Shown in pieces: positions 34,018-42,774 of a stretch of DNA of 64,000 nt (position 1 is the first letter of the stretch; each line of letters begins with the position of its first letter). The DNA lies in the NCBI RefSeq assembly GCF_000689415.1, contig NZ_HG322950.1, positions 2,363,501 to 2,427,500 on the forward strand, written 5' to 3'. The DNA comes from Pseudomonas knackmussii B13. Lineage in GTDB: Bacteria > Pseudomonadota > Gammaproteobacteria > Pseudomonadales > Pseudomonadaceae. The translations under genes and the position numbers were made by a program. Under the pieces are notes generated by a model, which was given only the letters and a program-made list of their open reading frames with translations, ran no database searches and was not told where the DNA came from.

Positions 34018-35538
34018 CTACGGGGTGCCGGTGGAGGGTGGAGCGCGCAAGGCCTGCTCCAGCGCCTTGGCGGCTTCGGCTATCGATTGCTCGTCGTAGG
34101 GCGCGAAGCCCATCACCAGGCCGGGCGGGCGTGGCGTTACGCAGTAGCGCGACAGTGGCAGCACGTCGATGCCAGCGGTATTGAGGCGGGCGAAGGCGTC
34201 GGCTTCCGTGTGGGCTTCGAGGGTGCAGGCGATGTCCAGGCCGGCGCGGACCTCCGGCACGCGGATCAGCCCTTGCCAGTGACGCTGCGCGGCCTCTGCG
34301 AAGACTTCGGCGCGGGTCGCGTAGAGCTTGCGCATGCGCCGCACGTGACGGTCGAAGTGGCCTTCGCGGATGAAGTCGGCGAGCACTGCCTGGCCCAGGC
34401 TGTTGGCGTGTCGGGCGGTGAGGGCGGTGGCGCGGGTGAAGGCTTGCACCAATTGCTCCGGCAGCACCAGGTAGGCCAGGCGGATCGCCGGGAACAGCAG
34501 CTTGCTGAAGGTGCCGGCGAGGATCACCGAACTGCTCGCGCCGGGCAGCGAACGCAGTGCCGGGATCGGCTTGGCGATGAAGCGGTACTCGCTGTCGTAG
34601 TCGTCCTCGAAGATGTAGGCGCCGCTTTGTGTCGCCCAGCGCAGCAGCGCCAGGCGCCGCGCCGGTGACATCTCCACGCCCAGCGCGGGGGGGGGGGAGG
34701 GGCTGACGCAGGCGAGGCGGGCGTCCGCCGCCTGGCGGATGCCGTCTTCCACGCGCAGGCCCTGGGTGTCGACCGGCACGTCCACCCGGTTTACCCCGGC
34801 AACTTCCAGCAGCTGCCGCGCGCCGGGGTAGCCGGGGTCTTCCAGCCACACTCGCTCGCCCGGCGGGACCAGCAGGCGCAGGCACAGGTCCAGCCCCTGC
34901 TGCACGCTGCCGAGGACGAGGATCTGCTCGGCGCTGGCATGCACGCCGCGGGCGATGTGCAGGTACTCGGCGATCGCCTCGCGCAGGGCGGGGAGGCCGG
35001 CCGGGTCGCCGTCGAGCAGCAGGCTCGAACGCGAGGCGCGCAGGTGTTGCTGGTGCAGCTTGCGCCAGAGGTCCATGGGGAAGCTGCGGACATCGCCGCG
35101 ATGCGGGAAGAACGGTCGCGTGCCCGGCGCCACCGCGCGCTTGGCGAAGACCGGCGAGATCGATTCCAGGCGCTCGATCCAGGGCGTGCGGGGTGCCGCC
35201 CGCGGCGTTTCGCTGCCGGGCGTCACCTTGCGCTGCACGTAGCCGCTGCGCAGGGTCGCATCCGGCAAAACGGCACTGACGCGGGTGCCGCTGCCGGTGC
35301 GCGACTCCAGGTAGCCCTCCGACAGCAACTGCTGGTAGGCCGCCTGCACGGTGCCGCGCGCCAGGCCGTAGTGCTCGGCCAGCGCGCGGGTGCTGGGCAA
35401 TGTGCTGCCGGCCGGCAGGCGGCCGCCAAGGATGCAATGGCGCAGGGCGTCGTACAGCCAGCGCTGTAGCCCGGCGCCTGGCTCGGGCTCGCCGAGGGGC
35501 AGGGACAGCACCAACGGGGCGGCTTTGTGGGCAGGCAT
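34018..35538 (-). CDS. MocR/PdxR-family regulator (GntR HTH + aminotransferase-like domain)
   Basis: 506 residues. The GntR winged helix lies at about 20-90 (LYDALRHCILGGRLPAGSTLPSTRALAEHYGLARGTVQAAYQQLLSEGYL). The fold-type I PLP domain follows, with LEDPGYPGARQLLEVAG, the EDDYDSEYRF motif and the PLP lysine in AGTFSKLLFPAIRLAYLV. Such regulators sense PLP or amino compounds. A run of eleven G on the plus strand (34687-34697) gives Ser-Pro-Pro-Pro-Ala where the family normally has a (S/T)HQYP-type motif. The gene is divergent from the flavoprotein at 35679, which it may control. Confidence 0.9.
   Translation of the reverse strand: MPAHKAAPLVLSLPLGEPEPGAGLQRWLYDALRHCILGGRLPAGSTLPSTRALAEHYGLARGTVQAAYQQLLSEGYLESRTGSGTRVSAVLPDATLRSGYVQRKVTPGSETPRAAPRTPWIERLESISPVFAKRAVAPGTRPFFPHRGDVRSFPMDLWRKLHQQHLRASRSSLLLDGDPAGLPALREAIAEYLHIARGVHASAEQILVLGSVQQGLDLCLRLLVPPGERVWLEDPGYPGARQLLEVAGVNRVDVPVDTQGLRVEDGIRQAADARLACVSPSPPPALGVEMSPARRLALLRWATQSGAYIFEDDYDSEYRFIAKPIPALRSLPGASSSVILAGTFSKLLFPAIRLAYLVLPEQLVQAFTRATALTARHANSLGQAVLADFIREGHFDRHVRRMRKLYATRAEVFAEAAQRHWQGLIRVPEVRAGLDIACTLEAHTEADAFARLNTAGIDVLPLSRYCVTPRPPGLVMGFAPYDEQSIAEAAKALEQALRAPPSTGTP
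34687..34697. repeat. G11 homopolymer inside the MocR gene
   Basis: Eleven consecutive G, read as Pro codons on the minus strand. It is in frame as given, but such a tract is prone to slippage or sequencing error. Confidence 0.9.
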
Positions 35539-35678
35539 GGCGGGGCTCCTGAAGTGGACCAGTCATGTTAGTGCGAAATGGATCAATACACGATCCACTT
35601 GTGCTCGCAGAATCGGCTCCGTGGTACGGCGAAGCCCGCCGGATCTTCTCTCTCTTCCCCCCTCTTCAGGAGCGAGCC

Positions 35679-36884
35679 ATGCAACAGCGAATTCTGATCA
35701 TCGGCGCCGGTTTCGGCGGTCTCTGGAGCGCCCTGAGCGCGCAACGCCTGCTGGACCTGCACAAACGCACGGACGTCGCCGTCACCCTGCTCGCGCCCCA
35801 GGCCGAGCTGCGCATCCGCCCGCGCTTCTACGAACCCGACCTGAGCACCTGCAGCGCGCCGCTGGGCGAGCTGTTCGACGCGGTGGGCGTGGACTTCGTG
35901 CGTGGCAGCGCCACCGGCATCGACAGCCAGGCGCGCCGGGTCACCTACGTCAACGGCAGCGGCCAGGCGGGCGAGCTGCACTACGACCGGCTGATCGTCG
36001 CCACCGGCAGCGAAGTGGCGCGTCCGGCCGGCGCCGGTATCGACCGCCATACCTTCGATGTCGACAGCCTGGAGTCGGCGCTGAAACTCGAAGCCCATCT
36101 GCTCGGCCTCGCCGCCCTGGCCGACAGCCCGGCGCGCAACACCGTGGTGGTGGTCGGCGGCGGCCTGACCGGTATCGAAGGCGCCACCGAGATGCCCGCC
36201 CGGCTGCGGGCGATCCTTGGCGAAGACGTGGCGGCGCGGGTGATCGTCATCGACCCGGGCCAGCGCGTCGGTGCGGCTTTCGGCGACGGGATCGCCGAAG
36301 TGGTCGCCCGGGCCAGCGACAGCCTGGGCATCGAGTGGCGCCTCGGTGAGCAGGTCGCCGCGGTGGACGAGGGCGGCGTGACCCTCGGCAGCGGCGAGCG
36401 CATCGAGGCGCTCACGGTGATCTGGTCGGCCGGCATGAAGGCCTCGCCGCTCACCGCGCAGATCGACGCCCCGCGCGACGGACGCGGCCGCCTGCACGTG
36501 GACCGCAACCTCAAGGTGCTCGGCCAGGAGCGCATCTACGCCAGCGGCGATACCGCCTACGCAGCCTCGGACGATATCGGCAACTTCGCCCTGATGAGCT
36601 GCCAGCACGCCATCGCCCTGGGCCGCTCGGCGGGCAACAACGCCGCCGCCGACCTGCTGGGCGTGGCGCCCATCCCCTATAGCCAGCCCAAGTACGTGAC
36701 CTGCGTCGACCTCGGCGCCTGGGGCGCGGTGTACAGCGAGGGCTGGGACCGCAAGGTGGTGCTGGTAGGCGATGAGGCCAAGCAGCTGAAGATGCAGATC
36801 AACACCCAGTGGATCTACCCGCCGGCGGCCGACCGCGCGCAAGCACTGGCCGCGGCGGACCCGCTGATCCCGGTCGTCGCCTGA
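35679..36884 (+). CDS. NDH-2-like NAD(P)/FAD-dependent oxidoreductase
   Basis: About 401 residues from the ATG at 35679, with AGGAG seven to eight bases upstream; the longer frame has no ribosome-binding site. The FAD-binding Rossmann motif is at the very N-terminus (ILIIGAGFGGLWSAL), the NAD-binding motif in the middle (VVVVGGGLTGIEGATEM), and the second FAD contact near IYASGDTAYA. The layout matches type II NADH dehydrogenases and related pyridine-nucleotide-disulfide oxidoreductases, which pass electrons to quinone without pumping protons. It is divergent from the MocR regulator by 140 bp and followed by a strong terminator. Confidence 0.88.
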   Translation: MQQRILIIGAGFGGLWSALSAQRLLDLHKRTDVAVTLLAPQAELRIRPRFYEPDLSTCSAPLGELFDAVGVDFVRGSATGIDSQARRVTYVNGSGQAGELHYDRLIVATGSEVARPAGAGIDRHTFDVDSLESALKLEAHLLGLAALADSPARNTVVVVGGGLTGIEGATEMPARLRAILGEDVAARVIVIDPGQRVGAAFGDGIAEVVARASDSLGIEWRLGEQVAAVDEGGVTLGSGERIEALTVIWSAGMKASPLTAQIDAPRDGRGRLHVDRNLKVLGQERIYASGDTAYAASDDIGNFALMSCQHAIALGRSAGNNAAADLLGVAPIPYSQPKYVTCVDLGAWGAVYSEGWDRKVVLVGDEAKQLKMQINTQWIYPPAADRAQALAAADPLIPVVA

Positions 36885-36902
36885 CGCCGGGCAATGCCAG
36901 CC

Positions 36903-36939
36903 AGGCCCCGGAGGGTTATCGCCCTCCGGGGCCTTTTTT
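36903..36939 (+). terminator. Rho-independent terminator after the flavoprotein gene
   Basis: A 13-bp stem (AGGCCCCGGAGGG / CCCTCCGGGGCCT) with loop TTATCG and a run of six T. Confidence 0.95.
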
Positions 36940-37158
36940 CGTGCGCCGAAGGTTGCTGTTCGCGCAGGTGGGCGGAATTGTCCGGTGGTTGATACAGCAC
37001 TGCTCGAATGTGTCCGGATCGATGCAGTAAGGCGCATTTCGCCGGTTTTTTGTAAGCGAATCTCGACTGAGATCGTCGGCGACTGTCCGTATCATTCGCC
37101 GCCAGCAACGGTGGCCAAGCAGCGCCCCGCATCAATGTGATTCGCGAGGGACCAGGGC

Positions 37159-37806
37159 ATGCGCTTGAACGACGAAGACATCCACATCCGCAAGCTTTTC
37201 CCGACCCCCGTGGCCAGCTACTGGCTTGCCGATAGCGACAGCCTCAATCGCGAACTCAAGGCGCGCATCCTCGCGCGGCGCGATGCCACGCCGGGCGTCA
37301 CGCACAGCAACAAGGGCGGCTGGCAGTCGGACGGTGACTTCGCCGAATGGGCGGGCGAGGCCGGTCGACGCCTGCTGGATACGGCCCGGTGCCTGGCGAG
37401 CAGCCTTACCGCCATGCACCTGGACGGCAGCGGGCTGGTCCACTTCGAGCAGGACTGGCAGTACAACGTCTGGGCCAACATCAACCGGCAGGGCGACAGC
37501 AACATGCTGCACGGCCATCCTGGCGCCTTCTGGTCCGGGGTCTACTGGGTCGAGGACGGCGGTCGCGCGGCGGACCCGGCGGTGGACGGCGACCTGGAAT
37601 TCCAGGACCCGCGCGGCATGCTGCCGTCGGTCTATCGCCCGGAGCTGCGCATGCGCATCGAGGAATGCCTGAGCGCGGGCTATTGCACCAGCGAGGCGGC
37701 GAGCAGCGGCCGGATGCTCATGTTCCCGTCCTGGCTGCTGCACCGCGTGCGGCCGTACCTGGGGCAGGGCGAGCGCATCTCGGTGGCGTTCAACTTCGGC
37801 GTCTGA
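37159..37806 (+). CDS. TIGR02466-family putative 2-oxoglutarate/Fe(II) oxygenase
   Basis: 215 residues. The start IRKLFPTPVASYWL, the core VWANINRQGDSNMLHGHPGAFWSGVYWVE and the C-terminal LMFPSWLLHRVRPY...RISVAFNF match TIGR02466. Candidate metal ligands are the His in LHGHPG and the later His in LLHRV, as in double-stranded beta-helix oxygenases. No member's substrate is known to me. It stands alone on the plus strand, convergent with the lipoprotein gene. Confidence 0.83.
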   Translation: MRLNDEDIHIRKLFPTPVASYWLADSDSLNRELKARILARRDATPGVTHSNKGGWQSDGDFAEWAGEAGRRLLDTARCLASSLTAMHLDGSGLVHFEQDWQYNVWANINRQGDSNMLHGHPGAFWSGVYWVEDGGRAADPAVDGDLEFQDPRGMLPSVYRPELRMRIEECLSAGYCTSEAASSGRMLMFPSWLLHRVRPYLGQGERISVAFNFGV

Positions 37807-37827
37807 GGCGGCTACGGCTACCCGCAG

Positions 37828-38931
37828 CTACTGCGCGGGGATTGTCACCAGCGGAGCCTTCTCGCTGCTGCCGGTTTCGGCCAGGGTGAAGAAGAACATG
37901 ACCGCACCCAGTGCGCGCTTGGCGGCCAGGTCGCTGTCTTCGATCCAGTACCAGTAGTCCCGGTAGGGTACGGCGGCGTAGGCATGCTTCGGCCTTTCCT
38001 TGCCGCTGCGAATATGGATGCGCGAGCCCGAACTGTTCGCCTCGCCATCCTGGAAGGTCGGCAGTGCGCTGTGCTCGTCGAGATGCTCCTGCGGAACGTC
38101 GATGTAGCTGGAGAAGGCGGTCATGATCTGCAGCAGCGAGCGGCTGCTGACAGCCAGCTCGTCGTTTTCGCCGCGCACCGGTGAATAGCGGAGGATGAAG
38201 TGCTGGCGATCCTCGGGCAGGTGGAGCAGGGTGCGCAGCTCCTTCTGCTTGGCGAGGATCTCCGGTGCGACGTCGTTGCGCCGCATGAACAGCACGGCGG
38301 TCCTGCCCTTGACCTTGTCTTCGTCCACACGCATGCCGACCGCGCCGGCGGCCTGGATTTCGCGCATCAGCTGGAGCACGCGGATGAACTCGGGGTCCGC
38401 CTCGCGGATATTGCCCGCCACCGCCGAGCGATTACGTACGCCATTGAGCGAGTCCACGGTCAGGCCGAGGATGAAGTCCGCCGCATAGCCCGATTGCAGC
38501 ATGGAGAAGATGTTCTTCGGGTCGATGGGGGTGACCAGGCCGGCGAGGAAGCGCTCGCCGGTCAGGGGCACGTAGGTGATGGTCGGGCGGTCGGTGTACT
38601 TGGCGGTGGCGCCGAGCAGCACGCTGTTGCCTTGCACCGCGTCCGCCGAGGAGATCTGCCCGCCCAGGCTGCCGCCGGTTTCCAGGGAATAGCCAGCGAC
38701 GATCGAGGCCACGTCGACGAACACCGGCAGGTCCATGTAGCGCAGCTTGACGATATTCAGCAGCGTCTGCTGTTTCCAGGAGTCGGCCACCGCCGAGCTG
38801 TAGTCGAAGCGGTCCACGGCCACCGTGCCCGGCCCCATGTGGCTGCACGCGCCGAGGGCCAGGAGGGCGGCCAGGCTGGCGGCCGGCAGTACGCTGCGAA
38901 GTGGCGCCCGGCGGGGCGGGAGGAGCGCCAC
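37828..38931 (-). CDS. Hypothetical lipoprotein translated with DUF2252 gene
   Basis: 367 residues from a GTG directly after the DUF2252 stop (TAG-GTG), with GAGGAAG upstream. The lipobox is LLALGAC (Cys29), so it should be envelope-anchored. The body has no domain I recognise. It contains a conserved-looking WKQQTLLNIVKLRYMDLPVFVDVASIVAGYS segment, a Lys/Arg-rich middle, and a late aromatic stretch (YRDYWYWIEDSDLAAKRALGAVMFFF). Close coupling suggests joint expression with the upstream cytosolic DUF2252 protein; the reason is unknown. Confidence 0.75.
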   Translation of the reverse strand: MALLPPRRAPLRSVLPAASLAALLALGACSHMGPGTVAVDRFDYSSAVADSWKQQTLLNIVKLRYMDLPVFVDVASIVAGYSLETGGSLGGQISSADAVQGNSVLLGATAKYTDRPTITYVPLTGERFLAGLVTPIDPKNIFSMLQSGYAADFILGLTVDSLNGVRNRSAVAGNIREADPEFIRVLQLMREIQAAGAVGMRVDEDKVKGRTAVLFMRRNDVAPEILAKQKELRTLLHLPEDRQHFILRYSPVRGENDELAVSSRSLLQIMTAFSSYIDVPQEHLDEHSALPTFQDGEANSSGSRIHIRSGKERPKHAYAAVPYRDYWYWIEDSDLAAKRALGAVMFFFTLAETGSSEKAPLVTIPAQ

Positions 38932-40338
38932 CTATTCTTCCTCGTTCAGCACTTTCACGCGCCCGGCGCGTGCCGCTTTGACCAGTACCGCGTGGTCGCG
39001 CTCGGTCTGGTCCGCGTAGAGCAAGGCGAAATCGCCCAGGGCCTCGTCGAAGGCGTCTCCGTTGCCGAGGTAGCCGGAGATGGTTGCGGCGTCGCCGGAC
39101 TTGGCGTGGGCGCGCGCGAGGGTGAGACCGCAGAGGTCTGCATAGCGCTCCAGTTGGGAAGCCGTGATGTGCTCGACCGGTATGGAGAGCTTCATGTCGC
39201 GCAATTGCCGCACGAAGAAGTCGCGCCTCGCGCGGCCGCTCGTCCAACCGAGGAAGATGTCGCTGGACGACTGCATCAGGCGCTGTCCCATGACCACGCG
39301 CTGGCCCTGGTTCTCGTACTGGCATTTGCCGGCGTAGGGTTCCAGCACGGAACGGCAGGACTCCTTGATCTGCAGGATCAGCGGATGGTTCTCCTCCGAG
39401 AACAGCAGCACGATGAAGCAGCGCGTGCCGACGCTGCCGATGCCCACGACCTTGAGCGCGGCATCCACCATGTGATAGCGGTCGAGCAGCACGCGGCGTT
39501 CGTCGGAGAGGCTACGGCGATACAGGACCAGGGCCTCGTGTGCACGCTTCATGAACCCGGGGTCGGCAACGTGCTGGATGACCGGCGGCTGGTCGACGAT
39601 GCGCGGATGCCCGGCGATCTGTCCGGCGATCTTCGGGAAGACGCTTTCCATAACCCGCTCACGGGCGCGGTCGATCAGCTGCTGACGGAACTTGCGCACC
39701 TTGGCGTCGGGGGCCATCTCCAGCAGCGTCTGCGCATCGAGACGCGAATACCACACCTCCAGCGGGCTCATCTTCGAGTAGGTACGCAAGTTCTCGCGGT
39801 AGGAACGCGCGCAGGCGACTGCGGCGTCACGGGCGCGCGCATCGGAGACGCTGCTGTCGCGCGCCGCCACGGCGAAGCTTGCGGCCAGGCGCTTGACGTC
39901 CCATTCCCAGGGCGCCGGCAAGGTTTCGTCGAAGTCGTTGAGGTCGAATACCAGGTTGCGCTCAGGGGTCGCGAACAGGCCGAAGTTGAGCAGGTGGCAA
40001 TCGCCGCAGGCCTGCAAGCGCACGCCGATGTCCGGCCCCAGGGCCAGGTCGTGGGCCATCAGCGCCGCCGAACCGCGCAGGAAGGTGAAGGGCGTGCGCA
40101 GCATGCGCCCGTAGCGGATCGGCACCAGATCCTTGAGCCGGTCGCGGTTGGACTTTTCCAGGATGGCGATGACGTCGCGCTGGCGGCCGGGCGCCTTCCA
40201 CTTGGCATGGCTCTCGCGAGGGACCTTGTCGCGCAATTGCTTGCCGATGGCCAGGCGCTCCTCGCGGGAGCGGAATACCGGCGTCGGCGGGGACTTCTTG
40301 CTGGTGTACTTGTGGGTGGATTTCTTATGGCTGGCCAT
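38932..40338 (-). CDS. DUF2252-family protein
   Basis: 468 residues. The conserved block GDCHLLNFGLFATPERNLVFDLNDFDETLPAPWEWDVKRLAAS (about 109-151) is the signature of DUF2252, distantly like kinase folds (GDxHxxNF...FDxNDFDE resembles the catalytic and metal loops of aminoglycoside phosphotransferases). A very basic N-terminus (MASHKKSTHKYTSKKSPP) precedes it. Function is unknown. It is first in a two-gene unit with the lipoprotein. Confidence 0.88.
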   Translation of the reverse strand: MASHKKSTHKYTSKKSPPTPVFRSREERLAIGKQLRDKVPRESHAKWKAPGRQRDVIAILEKSNRDRLKDLVPIRYGRMLRTPFTFLRGSAALMAHDLALGPDIGVRLQACGDCHLLNFGLFATPERNLVFDLNDFDETLPAPWEWDVKRLAASFAVAARDSSVSDARARDAAVACARSYRENLRTYSKMSPLEVWYSRLDAQTLLEMAPDAKVRKFRQQLIDRARERVMESVFPKIAGQIAGHPRIVDQPPVIQHVADPGFMKRAHEALVLYRRSLSDERRVLLDRYHMVDAALKVVGIGSVGTRCFIVLLFSEENHPLILQIKESCRSVLEPYAGKCQYENQGQRVVMGQRLMQSSSDIFLGWTSGRARRDFFVRQLRDMKLSIPVEHITASQLERYADLCGLTLARAHAKSGDAATISGYLGNGDAFDEALGDFALLYADQTERDHAVLVKAARAGRVKVLNEEE

Positions 40339-40473
40339 GATGCTGTCGTCACCGATGCGCAGGGGAACGGGTTCGTGGCGAAACCCGGTCTCTTCAAGCT
40401 AGATCAATTCCGTCCTGCCAGCGCACACCGGCCTGCACCCTTAAAAGCGAACCTCTGCCAGCCTTGATCCGGA

Positions 40474-40665
40474 TCATCCGCGACGAGTGCGCCTCAGCCA
40501 GTCGAGTACCGGCGGGAATACCCGCGAGCGCGACGGACAGTCCGGCGTGGCGAGCAACTGCGGGAGCAGATAGCCGACTTCCGCCTCGCCGGTGGTGCAA
40601 GGTGTCGCCATCGGTTCTTGCAGGTATTCGTCTTCCCAGTAGGGCAACCGCTCCGCCGTATGCAT
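40474..40665 (-). CDS. Small hypothetical protein downstream of the ferredoxin-reductase fusion
   Basis: A 63-residue frame that starts 12 bases after the stop of the upstream fusion gene on the same strand, with GAGGAGATAAC just before the ATG. The sequence (PYWEDEYLQEPMATPCTTGEAEVGYLLPQLL) has ordinary composition and no recognised domain. The good ribosome-binding site and spacing support it as a real co-transcribed gene. Confidence 0.6.
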   Translation of the reverse strand: MHTAERLPYWEDEYLQEPMATPCTTGEAEVGYLLPQLLATPDCPSRSRVFPPVLDWLRRTRRG

Positions 40666-40677
40666 AGGGTTATCTCC

Positions 40678-42720
40678 TCAGAGGTCCAGGACCAGCGGCT
40701 TCACGCCGCCTTCGTCTTGCGCCGGCACCGCGCAGCAGATCAGCACCGAGCCGGGCTCGGGCATTTCCGCCGGCGGCACCGGGTAGTGCACCTGGCCGCT
40801 GAGCAGCCGCGTCTTGCAGGTGCCGCAGGAGCCGCCACGGCAGCTGAAATCGGGGTTCAGGCCACGGCTTTCGGCCAGCTCCAGCAGGCTGCCGCCGTCC
40901 GGTTGCCAGCGCGCTTCCTTGGCTGAAGCAGAGAAGTACACCGGCACCGGGACGCTCGCCGCCGGGGGCTGCGGCGGTGTGGCGAGGTGCGTCTGGTCGC
41001 TGCGCCGCAGGGTCGAGGGGCCGAAGGTTTCGGCGTGGATGCGCGCGTCGGCGATGTTCAGCGCGCGCAGGCCGTCGTAGAGCGACTGGGTGAATTCCCC
41101 CGGGCCGCACAGGTAGAAGTCGTAGTCGTCCAGCGGCAGGTGGGCCTTGATCGCGGCGATCTCCAGGCGCCCGGCGAGTTCGTAGTCGCGGCCTGCGACC
41201 GCATCGTCGTCCGGAACACTCAGCGCACGCAGGACCTGCAGCCGATCCGGGCAACCCTGGCGCAGCGCGTCGACTTCCTCGCGGAACGGCAGCTGGCGCA
41301 GATTGCGTGCGGACTGGAACAGGTGGATGCGCCGCTCGCCGCCTTGCGCCACCAGCTCGCGCAGCATCGACAGCAGCGGGGTGATGCCGACGCCCGCACC
41401 AATCAGCACCACCGGGCGGCTGGAATCGTCGGCCAGGGTGAAGCGGCCGGTGGGCGCGCGAACCTGCAGGCGGTCGCCGACCCGCACCTGCTCGTGCAGG
41501 TGGCGCGAGGCCAGGCCCTGGGCCTTGACGCTGATGCGCAGCTCACCGTCCGAGGGTGCGCTGGAAAGGCTGTAGGTACGCACCAGCGCCTGCTCGCCGA
41601 TCTGCAGGCGCATGGGCAGGTGCTGCCCCGGCGCGAAGCTCACCGGCGTGTCGTCACTGGGTTGCAGGTAGAAGGAGCGGATCGCCTCGCTTTCCTGTTC
41701 CACGCGCACCACCCGCCATTCCTGCCACTGTTGGCGCTGTTCGCGGCTGGCCAGCTTGGCGTCGGCCTCGGCCCAGGTGCCGGTCATCAGGCTGGTCGGC
41801 GCGTAGTCCTGGAAATCCCAGCGGATCGACAGCGCGCCGGGGCGCAGCACGGCCTGCTGCACGTCGAGGGTCCAGATGCGTTCGGCGCCTTCGAAGGCGG
41901 TTATCAGCGGGCTGTCGAACAGCAGCTCGGTGCGCCCGTAGACCTGCAGCACATCGCCGCTGGCGAAGTCGACGAAGAGCAGCCCGGCCTGCGGATTGCT
42001 CCTGAGGTTGCCCAGGGTGTTGAAGTGCAGGTTGCCGGCGTAGTCGGGGATGGTCAGGCGGTTGCCCTCGACGCGGACGAAGCCGGGGCGGCCACCGCGA
42101 TGGGAGACGTCCACCGAACGTTGCCCGTCCTCGTGCTCGACGTAGCTGGCGACGAAGAAGGTGTCGGCGTTGCGGATTCTTTGCGCCAGTGCCTCGTCCA
42201 GCGCGGTGAAGTCCTGACGCGCCGAGCGCTGGCTGGCCGGGCGTTCGTCGCGATGCCATTCGCGGCGCTGGATGTACTGCGGGCAGTTGCCGAAGGACTG
42301 CTCGACCGCGACAGCCAAATGCCCCTCGTCGGCCTGCTGCAGGATGCCGTTCATGCGGTTGCGCCGCCGGGTGTGCAGCTCGATGCCCAGCAGGCCGATG
42401 GCGTTGCCCGGCTGCAGGCCGCTGGCGGCGGGGTCTTGCGCGTCGGGTGCGGTTTCCAGCAGCAGGCGTTTCGGATCGGGCGAGGTGACGAAGCCTTCCG
42501 GCCCTTCGAGCAGCGTTGCCCACGGGCGGCCCTGCTCATCCACCGCGCCGGCGATGATGAACGGCAACTGGTGATAGAACTCGCGGTGCTGGTCGGGCAT
42601 GTAGTCGCGGATCACCTTCTGGCCGAAGACTTCCATGCGTTCGGCCACGCCGACCCGTTCCTGGATCGCGCGTTCACCGGCATGCCAGGGCGAGTGGCGG
42701 TGCTTGGGAAGATGCTCCAT
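40678..42720 (-). CDS. Three-domain oxidoreductase: PNPOx-like, FNR-like, 2Fe-2S ferredoxin
   Basis: About 680 residues from the ATG at 42720 (GAGG nine bases upstream; a GTG at 42729 is an alternative). The order is a PNPOx-like flavin-binding domain (about 35-330; FIIAGAVDEQGRPWATLLEG and a second half RNADTFFVASYVEHEDGQRSVDVSHRGGRPGFV), a ferredoxin-reductase module (about 335-570; RTYSLSS, VLIGAGVGITPLLSMLREL, FYLCGPGEF) and a plant-type ferredoxin (CRGGSCGTCKTRLL...CC). Electrons would pass NAD(P)H to flavin to iron-sulfur and on to the PNPOx pocket or a partner. The substrate is unknown. A GST gene precedes it by 54 bp, suggesting a detoxification role. Confidence 0.88.
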   Translation of the reverse strand: MEHLPKHRHSPWHAGERAIQERVGVAERMEVFGQKVIRDYMPDQHREFYHQLPFIIAGAVDEQGRPWATLLEGPEGFVTSPDPKRLLLETAPDAQDPAASGLQPGNAIGLLGIELHTRRRNRMNGILQQADEGHLAVAVEQSFGNCPQYIQRREWHRDERPASQRSARQDFTALDEALAQRIRNADTFFVASYVEHEDGQRSVDVSHRGGRPGFVRVEGNRLTIPDYAGNLHFNTLGNLRSNPQAGLLFVDFASGDVLQVYGRTELLFDSPLITAFEGAERIWTLDVQQAVLRPGALSIRWDFQDYAPTSLMTGTWAEADAKLASREQRQQWQEWRVVRVEQESEAIRSFYLQPSDDTPVSFAPGQHLPMRLQIGEQALVRTYSLSSAPSDGELRISVKAQGLASRHLHEQVRVGDRLQVRAPTGRFTLADDSSRPVVLIGAGVGITPLLSMLRELVAQGGERRIHLFQSARNLRQLPFREEVDALRQGCPDRLQVLRALSVPDDDAVAGRDYELAGRLEIAAIKAHLPLDDYDFYLCGPGEFTQSLYDGLRALNIADARIHAETFGPSTLRRSDQTHLATPPQPPAASVPVPVYFSASAKEARWQPDGGSLLELAESRGLNPDFSCRGGSCGTCKTRLLSGQVHYPVPPAEMPEPGSVLICCAVPAQDEGGVKPLVLDL

Positions 42721-42774
42721 GGCGGACACCTCGCGGGGAGGCTGCCGGGCGGCCCCGGCAGCGGGCGAATGGAC

